From an uncultured Caulobacteraceae bacterium (GTDB lineage: Bacteria; Pseudomonadota; Alphaproteobacteria; Caulobacterales; Caulobacteraceae): 5,426 nt of DNA. A program made the position numbers and the translations under genes. Where the stretch lies: assembly GCA_946482375.1 (NCBI GenBank), contig CAMLRH010000193.1:1-5426 (forward strand). The letters run 5' to 3'. Of this stretch, positions 1-5,426 are shown in pieces. Each line of letters opens with the position of its first letter. The stretch's first letter is position 1. The notes under the pieces are model-generated. The model did not search any database, was not told where the DNA came from, and saw only the letters and a list, made by a program, of their open reading frames with translations.

Positions 1-563
<563 letters not shown>

Positions 564-565
564 GC

Positions 566-829
566 ATGGCTGACAAGCTCCACTTTTCGCTGGTGGCGCC
601 GGAGCGCGAGTTGTTCTCGGGCGATGTCGACCGCGTCGACGCGCCGGGCAGCGAGGGCGATTTCGGCGTGCTGTCCGGCCACGCGCCGTTCATGACGGCG
701 CTGCGCGAAGGCCAGGTCACCATCCACGACGGCGCGGCCACCCGGGTGTTCGAAATCCACGGTGGTTTCGCCGATGTCACCCCGCAGGGGTTGACGATCC
801 TGGCGGAACACGCGGTAGAAACAGTCTAG
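566..829 (+). CDS. atpC: ATP synthase F1 subunit epsilon, short form
   Basis: This is the epsilon subunit of the F1 central stalk, which binds gamma and the c-ring and couples rotation to catalysis. The protein has 87 residues and matches the N-terminal beta-sandwich domain: HFSLVAPERELFSGDVD at the start, then GSEGDFGVLSGHAPFMT, GGFADV and LTILAEHA. It stops where the two-helix C-terminal domain would begin; the E. coli form has about 139 residues, and that missing domain is the ATPase inhibitory one. Short epsilon subunits are common in alphaproteobacteria, where a separate zeta subunit can provide inhibition, so I read this as natural and not truncated. The ATG at 566 lies 2 nt after the atpD stop, with a GAGG at 552-555 inside atpD as likely Shine-Dalgarno sequence, which implies translational coupling. 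Confidence 0.96.
   Translation: MADKLHFSLVAPERELFSGDVDRVDAPGSEGDFGVLSGHAPFMTALREGQVTIHDGAATRVFEIHGGFADVTPQGLTILAEHAVETV
791..820 (+). promoter_or_regulatory. Possible promoter inside the 3' end of atpC
   Basis: TTGACG at 791-796 matches the alphaproteobacterial -35 consensus, and GTAGAA at 815-820 is an imperfect -10-like element 18 nt further on. Transcription would start just after the atpC stop and read into the secreted-protein gene at 919. The TTGACG also encodes conserved epsilon residues (the Leu-Thr of GLTIL), so it may be there for coding reasons alone. This is a weak candidate. Confidence 0.22.
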
Positions 830-835
830 TCAAAA

Positions 836-855
836 GCCCGCCGCAAAGAGCGGGT
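836..855 (+). terminator. Weak hairpin after atpC, candidate end of the atp operon
   Basis: CCCGC at 837-841 pairs with GCGGG at 850-854 around an 8-nt loop, and a G-T wobble at 836/855 can extend the stem. It begins 7 nt after the atpC stop, where an operon terminator would be expected. No T-run follows (the next bases are ATCGTTGAG), so it does not fit the classic intrinsic form. It could instead be a 3'-end stabilising or attenuating stem, or chance in GC-rich DNA. Confidence 0.3.
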
Positions 856-918
856 ATCGTTGAGTAGTTCGGAGGGGACCACGGCGCCACGGCGCCTCCA
901 AGCTTTGAGGAAGAGGAT

Positions 919-1674
919 ATGCGTCAAGCGCTCGTCAGCCTGATCGCCGCCGCGGCCGTAGCCGCCCCGGCCATGGCCCAGGAATCCACGCCGGCGGTTC
1001 CGCCCGTTCCGGTCGAGACCCCGGCGACGCCGCCGCAGCCTTTGGTTCCTGAAGCCAACCCGTCAACCGCCGCCGTCCCGGCCGTGCAGACGCCGCCGGC
1101 GGCCGAAGCGGCTCCGGCCGATGTGGCCCCCGCGGCCGTCCCGATGGCCGCCGACGTGGCCCCGGTCGCTGTGCCGGTCCCGGCCGCGCCTCCGGTCGTC
1201 GAAGCGCCGCCGCCCCCTCCGCCGCCGCCCACCGAGCCGACGACGGTTCGCGCGCTGGCGCTGATCGAGAACCTCTGCAAGCCGCTGATCGCCGGCGGCG
1301 ATCCGGCCGCGGTCACCAAGTCGCTGGGCTTCAAGAAGAAGCGCGAGTCCTATGTCCTCTCGCTCGCCAAGCCGACGGTGTTCACGATCAACCCGTCGCC
1401 GTCGAACAAGAACGTCTGCCTGCTTGAGATCGACCACCCGGTCGGCGTCGACAAGGACATGACCGTCGGCCTGCACAACTGGGCCATCGCGCGCGGCTTC
1501 AAGCTCGAGCGCAACGACGAATTCACCACCGACATGAAGCGTCACACCCGCTCGTGGGAAAAGACCGTCGACGGCAAGTACGAGGCGCTGGTGATGGTGA
1601 CGACGCGCAAGAACGACGGCTCGCCGTTCAGCCGCAACGCCGATCGCACCACGGTGATGTATACCGTCCAGTGA
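919..1674 (+). CDS. Secreted protein of unknown function: signal peptide, Pro/Ala-rich linker, C-terminal domain
   Basis: I do not recognise this 251-residue protein. Residues 1-20 form a typical Sec signal peptide: Arg at position 2, a hydrophobic stretch, then AMA before Gln21 as the likely signal peptidase I cut. Residues 21 to about 108 are a low-complexity Pro/Ala/Val linker with an imperfect 11-residue repeat (ADVAPAAVPMA, ADVAPVAVPVP, residues 67-88) and eight consecutive prolines (97-104). From about 108 to 251 the composition becomes that of a folded domain with mixed charge and Trp188 and Trp213. Its only two cysteines, Cys120 (ENLCKPL) and Cys167 (NVCLLEI), could form a disulfide in the periplasm. 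The linker resembles spacers that let a periplasmic domain reach through or along the cell wall, which is inference. The ATG at 919 is supported by a purine-rich GAGGAAGAGG at 907-916 and by the signal peptide beginning exactly there. It is not obviously co-transcribed with atpC, 89 bp upstream. Confidence 0.88.
   Translation: MRQALVSLIAAAAVAAPAMAQESTPAVPPVPVETPATPPQPLVPEANPSTAAVPAVQTPPAAEAAPADVAPAAVPMAADVAPVAVPVPAAPPVVEAPPPPPPPPTEPTTVRALALIENLCKPLIAGGDPAAVTKSLGFKKKRESYVLSLAKPTVFTINPSPSNKNVCLLEIDHPVGVDKDMTVGLHNWAIARGFKLERNDEFTTDMKRHTRSWEKTVDGKYEALVMVTTRKNDGSPFSRNADRTTVMYTVQ
1117..1182 (+). repeat. Imperfect tandem 33-bp repeat in the linker of the secreted protein
   Basis: Two adjacent 33-bp units (1117-1149 and 1150-1182) encode ADVAPAAVPMA and ADVAPVAVPVP. 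They share the ADVAPxAVP core but differ at several third positions, which suggests an old unit duplication or drift within a low-complexity linker and not a recent slippage event. Confidence 0.6.
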
Positions 1675-1700
1675 GGCGCTGAGGCCTCGCTGAGGGTTTT
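1671..1700 (+). terminator. Candidate intrinsic terminator overlapping the stop of the secreted-protein gene
   Basis: GTGAGGC at 1671-1677 pairs with GCCTCGC at 1684-1690 (7 bp with one G-T wobble) around the 6-nt loop GCTGAG. A short T-run, TTTT at 1697-1700, follows 6 nt after the stem. The stem overlaps the TGA at 1672-1674 and sits in the 35-nt gap before sugE. The weak T-run and its offset make full termination doubtful. If it works, sugE would need a promoter inside the upstream gene. Confidence 0.35.
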
Positions 1701-1709
1701 GCGCGGGCC

Positions 1710-2036
1710 ATGGCCTGGATCGTTCTGATAGTCGCCGGTCTCTTCGAGATCGGCTGGGCGGTGGGCCTCAAGTACACCGAGGGCTTCACGCGTATGGGCC
1801 CGACCGTGTTCACGGCGATCAGCCTGATCATCAGCATGGGCCTGCTCGGCTGGTCGGTGCGCACCCTGCCGCTTGGCACCGCCTACGCCGTCTGGACGGG
1901 GATCGGCGCTGTCGGCACCGCGATCCTGGGCATAGTGCTGTTCAAGGAGCCGGCGACGGCGGCCAGGCTGACCTGCATCGCGCTCATCGTCGCCGGGATC
2001 GTCGGGCTGAAGTTCTTCTCAGGCTCGCAGGCCTAG
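1710..2036 (+). CDS. sugE: SMR-family guanidinium exporter (Gdx/SugE subtype)
   Basis: This is a small multidrug resistance transporter of 108 residues, normal for the family, with four predicted membrane helices (about 3-22, 30-50, 56-76, 85-104). Family members work as antiparallel dimers that exchange protons for a cationic substrate through a conserved Glu in helix 1, here Glu13. The pocket residues described for the guanidinium exporter Gdx-Clo are all present at the same numbers: Gly10, Glu13, Trp16, Ser42, Tyr59 and Trp62. Trp16 and Ser42 help separate the Gdx subtype from the EmrE/Qac subtype. I therefore expect guanidinium/proton antiport in the inner membrane and not broad drug efflux; older databases label such genes quaternary ammonium efflux SugE. 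The ATG at 1710 has only a distant GAGGG (1692-1696). I see no guanidine riboswitch in the 35-nt gap upstream. The stop overlaps that of the convergent hydrolase. Confidence 0.95.
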   Translation: MAWIVLIVAGLFEIGWAVGLKYTEGFTRMGPTVFTAISLIISMGLLGWSVRTLPLGTAYAVWTGIGAVGTAILGIVLFKEPATAARLTCIALIVAGIVGLKFFSGSQA

Positions 2037-2039
2037 GCC
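2030..2039. other. 10-bp palindrome holding the stop codons of two convergent genes
   Basis: GGCCTAGGCC is a perfect palindrome. Its central CTAG gives TAG to sugE on the + strand (2034-2036) and TAG to the alpha/beta hydrolase on the - strand (2033-2035), so the two coding regions overlap by 4 bp. There is no room for a terminator between them. Each transcript must therefore end inside or beyond the other gene, producing antisense RNA at both 3' ends. Confidence 0.9.
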
Positions 2040-2794
2040 GCGGCGCGTTTCTCCGTCGGCATCCAGTCGAGGCAGATGCGGGCGACGTCTTCCCAGCCGG
2101 GCTCGCCGGGTAGCCAGTGGCTCATGTCGCGCATCACGTGGAAGTCGGCTGATAGCCGCGCGGCCGTCTGCTTCACCGTGGCAGGCGGGTGAATCACGTC
2201 GCGCCCGCCGGCGATGGCCAGCACCGGCGCCTCGACCATGGCTGACGGCACGAGAGTGGTCATGAACGGGTCCATCCACCAGTTCAGCGTCTGCCACAGC
2301 GCCCGGCCGCTCTCGGGAACCATGCGCTTGAAGATCGCCGCGCGTTCTTCGCGGTCCATGCGGTCGAGGCTGTAGAGCTTGGCCAGCGCATAGTCGGGGT
2401 CGATGGCCTGCAGCCAGTAGGGCCCGAGCGCATAGAGGCTGACGGCCGACACCGCCTCTTCCATCGAGGCCCCGGCCACGCCCCAGGGCGGCGAGGGCGC
2501 TAGCAGGATCAGCCCGGCGACCTCGGTGCGCACGGCGGCCAGCTGCGCCACCAGTCCACCCATGGAATGGCCGATGAGGATCGGCGGCTCTTCACACGCC
2601 TCGCAGACCTCCGCGACGGCGCGGGCGTAGTCGATCATAGTGAAGTTGGCGACCGGGCCGCGCTTCTGCGCCTCATGGCCCGGCAAGTCGGGGGTCAGCA
2701 CGCGATGGCCCGTCGCCTCGAACGGCTCGCGGAACCTCTCGAACACCCAGCCGCCACAGAAGGCGCCGTGCACCATGACGACGGGCTTGGGCAT
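2033..2794 (-). CDS. Alpha/beta-fold hydrolase, substrate unknown
   Basis: This 253-residue protein is a complete single-domain alpha/beta hydrolase, probably an esterase or related cytoplasmic enzyme; no signal peptide is visible. Landmarks are the N-terminal oxyanion-hole motif VHGAF (residues 8-12), DLPGH (36-40), the nucleophile elbow GHSMG with Ser77, the acid Asp199 in GGRD, and the catalytic His226 in MSHW. The region of roughly 105-180 between nucleophile and acid is the cap and carries many aromatic residues (Trp127, Trp167, Trp172, Trp173), suggesting a hydrophobic pocket. The ATG at 2794 is the only plausible start: the upstream frame has no ATG or GTG for over 60 nt, and the protein begins right at the first strand as expected. 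An AAGG lies about 15 nt upstream. It lies 91 bp after the tailed hydrolase, to which it appears paralogous. Sequence alone does not settle the substrate. Confidence 0.92.
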   Translation of the reverse strand: MPKPVVMVHGAFCGGWVFERFREPFEATGHRVLTPDLPGHEAQKRGPVANFTMIDYARAVAEVCEACEEPPILIGHSMGGLVAQLAAVRTEVAGLILLAPSPPWGVAGASMEEAVSAVSLYALGPYWLQAIDPDYALAKLYSLDRMDREERAAIFKRMVPESGRALWQTLNWWMDPFMTTLVPSAMVEAPVLAIAGGRDVIHPPATVKQTAARLSADFHVMRDMSHWLPGEPGWEDVARICLDWMPTEKRAAA

Positions 2795-2818
2795 GCCTTG
2801 TCCGAGATCCTTCGCGAC

Positions 2819-2839
2819 GCGGCGCCTGACGCGCGCCGC
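2819..2839. other. GC-only hairpin between the two hydrolase genes
   Basis: GCGGCGC at 2819-2825 pairs perfectly with GCGCCGC at 2833-2839 around the 7-nt loop CTGACGC. It lies in the 91-bp gap (2795-2885) between the two minus-strand hydrolases, about 25 nt before the start codon of the downstream one. No T-run follows on the - strand, so it is not a classic terminator. It could be a leader stem or mRNA-processing boundary, or a chance fold in GC-rich DNA. I found no convincing promoter hexamers elsewhere in this gap. Confidence 0.35.
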
Positions 2840-2885
2840 TACCCCCGAGCGCAGCCTAGCGCGAGTCAGTTCCTACGCCAGAGCT

Positions 2886-3968
2886 TCATTTGTCGCGCTT
2901 AGCCTTCGGCTTGGCGGCGGCCGCCTTCTTCGGCGCGGCCTTCTTCGCCGGAGCCTTGGGCTTGGCCGTAGCGGCAGGCTTCGCCTTGGCCTTGGGAGCG
3001 ACGGCCTTGGCAGGAGCCGCCTTCCTGGCCGGCGCGGCTTTCTTCGCGGCAGGCTTGGCTTTCGGCGCGGCGACCTTCGCAGGCGCAGCGGCGGGCTTCG
3101 GCTTTGCGACCGCCTTCGGTTTGGGCGCAGGCTTCTTAGCGGGAGCCGCCGCCTTCTTCGCCGGAGCCGGCTTGGCCGCGCCCTCGACGCCGCGTGCGTC
3201 GATCCACGAGAAGATGTCGGCGATCATGGCGTCCGTGCTCGGCTCGTCGACGATCCAGTGTCCGGCCGTGGCGTACTCGCGATAGTCGGCGCCGACCTTG
3301 TGGTACTTGGCCGCCACCTTGCGGACGCCGTCGATCGGCGTGGTGCGATCGAGCGCGCCGCCGATGACCAGCATCGGGACCTTGATCTTCATCTCGTCGA
3401 CAAAGGCGGTGCGGTTGGGGTCCTGGTCCGGATAGGCGAGGTCGGCGTAGACGCGGCCGGAGTCGTAGAGGTTGCCCTTCCACAGCTGCTCGTGCCGTGA
3501 TTTCGCGACCCGGTTCATCACCCCCCAGGTGAAGCCCGGCTTCCAGATGCGGTGCGAGCGCGCTTCGGGCTTACCGGTGAAGAGGATGTTGGCGAAGGTG
3601 AAGGCCTGCGCCAGCGACCGCGCGCCGACCGCGTCCGGCGGCGACGCCGGGGTGACCAGGATGGCGCCCGCGACGAGCCCGGCCTCGGCCAGCTTCTGGG
3701 CCAGCAGCCCGCCCATTGAGTGGCCCATGACCAGCGGCGGCGAGCCGTCTTCCGACGCCAGCCGCTTCGCGATCGCCGAAACGTCGGCCACGTAGTCGGC
3801 CAGCGAAACCTTGGCCAGTTCTGGCGGCGCGCTGTCGTGGCGGCGCAGCTCGGGCTTCAAGGTCGGCGTCTCCACCTTCCAGCCGCGCTCGCGGAAGGCC
3901 GGCGCCAGCTTCACGAAGGCCTCGGCGCTCGAACCCACGCCATGGATCATCAGGATCGTCTTGGTCAT
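2886..3968 (-). CDS. Alpha/beta hydrolase with C-terminal Lys/Ala/Pro-rich (histone H1-like) tail
   Basis: This 360-residue protein has two parts. Residues 1 to about 260 form a complete alpha/beta hydrolase: oxyanion motif IHGVG (8-12), nucleophile elbow GHSMG with Ser84, acid Asp207 in GGALD, and catalytic His237 in AGHW. Residues 264-360 are a low-complexity tail of 97 residues containing 29 Lys, 2 Arg and only one acidic residue, built from PAKKAA, KPKA and APKAK-like units. Such tails occur in bacterial H1-like proteins, AlgP, and PhaF-type phasins, where they bind DNA or other polyanions. Here the tail may tether the enzyme to the nucleoid, polyphosphate, RNA or storage granules, which is inference. 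The hydrolase part resembles the neighbouring hydrolase (2033-2794). The ATG at 3968 follows a strong AAGGGGAGAGG (3972-3982) and lies 12 nt after the rppH stop, so the gene is probably in the ctpA-rppH transcript. Substrate unknown. Confidence 0.93.
   Translation of the reverse strand: MTKTILMIHGVGSSAEAFVKLAPAFRERGWKVETPTLKPELRRHDSAPPELAKVSLADYVADVSAIAKRLASEDGSPPLVMGHSMGGLLAQKLAEAGLVAGAILVTPASPPDAVGARSLAQAFTFANILFTGKPEARSHRIWKPGFTWGVMNRVAKSRHEQLWKGNLYDSGRVYADLAYPDQDPNRTAFVDEMKIKVPMLVIGGALDRTTPIDGVRKVAAKYHKVGADYREYATAGHWIVDEPSTDAMIADIFSWIDARGVEGAAKPAPAKKAAAPAKKPAPKPKAVAKPKPAAAPAKVAAPKAKPAAKKAAPARKAAPAKAVAPKAKAKPAATAKPKAPAKKAAPKKAAAAKPKAKRDK
2889..3179 (-). repeat. Low-complexity repetitive DNA encoding the basic Lys/Ala/Pro tail
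   Basis: This stretch encodes the tail of the hydrolase above (residues 264-360). It is a patchwork of short imperfect repeats that read on the + strand as variants of GCCTTCTTCGCCGG, GGCTTCGGC and GCCTTGG. The units vary in length and order, so there is no fixed period. Such DNA is prone to slippage, and tail length would be expected to differ between related strains. Confidence 0.75.
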
Positions 3969-3980
3969 CGCCCTCTCCCC

Positions 3981-4457
3981 TTAAGCCGCGAACTTGCGGA
4001 AGGCTGAGACGACCTTCTCATAGGCGGCGCGCTTGAAAGGTATGACCAGTTCGGGCGCTTCGTCGAGCCGCCCCCAGCGCCAGGCGTCGAACTCGACCTC
4101 GGCGTGGTGGTCCAGCCGGATTTCCGACTCCTCACCGGTGAAGCGCAGCGCGAACCACGCCTGCTTCTGCCCCTTCCAGCCGCGCGCCGCCTTCTCGTGC
4201 TGGTACTCGGGCGGGAAGTCGTAGGTGATCCAGCCCTCGGTGCGGCCCAGCGCCTCGACCGAGGTCACGCCGGTTTCTTCCTCAAGCTCGCGCAGCGCCG
4301 CGTCGAACAGGTCTTCGCCCGCGTCGACGCCGCCCTGCGGGAACTGCCAGTTGTGGGGACCCGGCACGCCGGCGCGCTTGCCGAACCAGACGCGGCCATC
4401 GGGGTGAAACAGGACCACCCCGACGTTCGGCCGATGCTGCGGATAGTCGTCCCCCAA
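3981..4457 (-). CDS. rppH: RNA 5' pyrophosphohydrolase (Nudix family)
   Basis: This enzyme is expected to remove pyrophosphate from the 5' end of triphosphorylated mRNA, starting 5'-end-dependent decay; relatives also cleave diadenosine polyphosphates. The 158-residue length is typical. The RppH signature RPNVGVVL (9-16) comes first, then WQFPQGG (37-43), then a complete Nudix box: Gly42, Glu48, Arg56-Glu57, Glu60-Glu61, Gly63. The metal-binding glutamates are all present. The start is a TTG at 4457, 7 nt after the ctpA stop. No ATG or GTG lies closely upstream in frame, and the next candidate, GTG at codon 14, would remove the conserved RPNVG. The ribosome binding site is poor (AGTAGG overlapping the ctpA stop), so translation is probably coupled to ctpA. 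IalA/NudH-type Ap4A hydrolase is the alternative name for the same family. Confidence 0.93.
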   Translation of the reverse strand: MGDDYPQHRPNVGVVLFHPDGRVWFGKRAGVPGPHNWQFPQGGVDAGEDLFDAALRELEEETGVTSVEALGRTEGWITYDFPPEYQHEKAARGWKGQKQAWFALRFTGEESEIRLDHHAEVEFDAWRWGRLDEAPELVIPFKRAAYEKVVSAFRKFAA

Positions 4458-4464
4458 GGGCCGC

Positions 4465-5426
4465 CTACTTCTTGGTGTCGACCTTGGGCTTCGGCGCCAC
4501 GACCTCGGCCAGACGCGCCGTCGGCTTGGGCATCTTCGGCGTCGCGGCGACGCTGCCGTACTTCAGCACGTCGATGGCGCGCTTCAGCTGGAAGTCGCCC
4601 TCCTTCTCGTCGAAGCCGGACGGCGGCGCTTCGGCGGGCTCGTGCGCGCCGCGGCGGGCCTTGCCCTCCTCGGCGTTCAGCGCGTTGCGGAAGCTGGCCT
4701 CGCTGAACTGGAAGCTGCGCGAGGCGATCAGCTCGGCCTGCTCCTTGGTCGCCGCCACTTCCAGGTCGGGGTCGATGCCGGTCTTCTGGATCGAGCGGCC
4801 CGAGGGCGTGTAGTAGCGCGCCGTGGTCAGCTTCAGAGCGCCGTCGACACCGCCGCGCAGCGGGATCACCGTCTGCACCGAGCCCTTGCCGAAGCTGGTC
4901 AGGCCGACGACCTCGGCCCGCTTGCGATCCTGCAGGGCGCCGGCGACGATCTCGGCCGCCGAGGCCGAACCGGTGTTGATCAGCACCACAACCGGCAGGC
5001 CATTCAGCATGTCGCCGGGCCGGGCGTTGTAGCGCTCGATGTCGCGCGGGTTGCGGCCGCGCTGGGAAACCACTTCGCCGCCGTCGAGGAACAGGTCGGC
5101 CACGCCCACCGCCTGGTCGAGCAGACCGCCGGGGTTGTTGCGCAGATCGAAGACCAGCCCCTTCATCTTCGGGTTCTTGGCCCGCAGCTGCTGGACGGCG
5201 ATGGCCACCTCGTCGGTGGCCTTCTCGTTGAAGCTGGCGAGGCGGACGTAGCCGTACTCGCCTTCCATCCGCGCCGTCGCCGCGCGCGGCTTGATGATCT
5301 CGCGCACCAGCTTGACGTCGAACGGGTCGGACTTCTCGCGAGCGATGGTCAGGGTGACGGTTTCGCCCACCCGGCCGCGCATCTGCTTGACGGCCTCGGC
5401 GACCGGCATGCCGAGCACGCTCTCGC
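4465..5426 (-). CDS. ctpA: S41-family carboxyl-terminal processing protease, C-terminal part (N-terminus outside window)
   Basis: This is a periplasmic or membrane-anchored serine protease of the CtpA/Prc family, which trims C-termini of exported proteins and in several bacteria controls cell-wall hydrolases. The frame runs off the right edge, so about 320 residues are visible and the signal sequence is missing. The GTG at 5416-5418 is internal. Going inward there is the end of a PDZ domain (VLGMPVAEAVKQMRG, TLTIARE), then the S41 core with GYVRLASF and FDLRNNPGGLL. The nucleophile Ser is in the GSASAAEI motif (TCG codon at 4960-4962) and the general-base Lys lies 25 residues later in SFGKGS, the spacing of the Ser-Lys dyad in Prc and D1 protease. 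ARYYTPSGRSIQ closes the core. The last 100 residues are charged and less conserved. It leads the likely operon with rppH. Confidence 0.96.
   Translation of the reverse strand, partial: ESVLGMPVAEAVKQMRGRVGETVTLTIAREKSDPFDVKLVREIIKPRAATARMEGEYGYVRLASFNEKATDEVAIAVQQLRAKNPKMKGLVFDLRNNPGGLLDQAVGVADLFLDGGEVVSQRGRNPRDIERYNARPGDMLNGLPVVVLINTGSASAAEIVAGALQDRKRAEVVGLTSFGKGSVQTVIPLRGGVDGALKLTTARYYTPSGRSIQKTGIDPDLEVAATKEQAELIASRSFQFSEASFRNALNAEEGKARRGAHEPAEAPPSGFDEKEGDFQLKRAIDVLKYGSVAATPKMPKPTARLAEVVAPKPKVDTKK

Noticed and set aside
883..896. Doubled GGCGCC with a 2-nt spacer upstream of the secreted-protein gene, considered as an operator or hairpin
   Set aside because: Each copy is a self-palindrome common in GC-rich DNA, the 2-nt spacer is too short for a stem-loop between them, and no known regulator site matches.
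924..1334. A - strand frame rich in Gly/Ala/Thr opposite the secreted protein
   Set aside because: It is the shadow of the proline-rich linker; proline codons reverse-complement to glycine codons. No domain is visible.
2890..3285. A + strand frame with hydrophobic Ala/Phe/Gly translation that looks like a membrane protein
   Set aside because: It is the complement of the Lys/Ala/Pro tail: AAG and GCC codons read backwards give Phe-, Leu- and Ala/Gly-type codons. No ribosome site or family signature supports it.
2640..3500. A 286-codon open frame on the + strand opposite the hydrolase genes, with Arg/Gly/Leu-rich translation
   Set aside because: It lies antisense to two well-supported enzymes and crosses their intergenic gap. 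Its low-complexity translation is what the GC-rich third positions and the repetitive tail would produce by chance.
2033..4457. The hydrolase pair and Nudix gene considered as a defence or toxin-antitoxin module
   Set aside because: The Nudix protein matches housekeeping RppH, ctpA is a core gene, and there are no mobile-element borders, composition shifts or nucleotide-signalling genes to support a defence island.
4104..4706. A 200-codon + strand frame opposite rppH and ctpA
   Set aside because: Antisense to two genes with complete catalytic motifs, Arg/Pro/Ala-rich, with no recognisable motif.

Overview
This GC-rich window looks like the chromosome of an alphaproteobacterium, most likely Caulobacteraceae (Caulobacter or Phenylobacterium type). 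The evidence is the strong G/C bias at third codon positions, the wording of the AtpD and AtpC proteins, and an ATP synthase epsilon subunit of only 87 residues. The family assignment rests on recognition, not on a search. Coding density is very high: there is no gene-free stretch over 300 bases, and the longest gaps are 89 bp (830-918) and 91 bp (2795-2885).

Layout. The left part reads on the + strand: the 3' end of atpD (F1 beta subunit), then atpC (epsilon) 2 nt later, closing the atp cluster. Next is an unrecognised exported protein with a signal peptide, a long Pro/Ala-rich linker and a C-terminal domain (919-1674). After it comes a small multidrug resistance (SMR) family gene of the Gdx/SugE guanidinium exporter subtype (1710-2036). 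The right part reads on the - strand. In transcription order it holds the 3' part of a CtpA-type S41 carboxyl-terminal protease (from 5426), rppH (Nudix RNA pyrophosphohydrolase), an alpha/beta hydrolase with a 97-residue Lys/Ala/Pro tail (2886-3968), and a second, tail-less alpha/beta hydrolase (2033-2794). The two blocks converge at 2033-2036, where one CTAG supplies the stop codon of both sugE and the last hydrolase.

How the genes relate. atpD-atpC is the end of the ATP synthase operon. ctpA, rppH and the tailed hydrolase are separated by only 7 and 12 nt, so they are probably one transcript with translational coupling; the tail-less hydrolase may be read through or have its own start. The two hydrolases look like an old tandem duplication in which one copy carries a histone-H1-like basic tail.

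Most of the window is ordinary housekeeping sequence. I see no phage, insertion sequence, CRISPR array, tRNA or rRNA, and no clear undescribed multi-gene system. The most unusual item is the hydrolase fused to the basic tail, followed by the secreted protein of unknown function.
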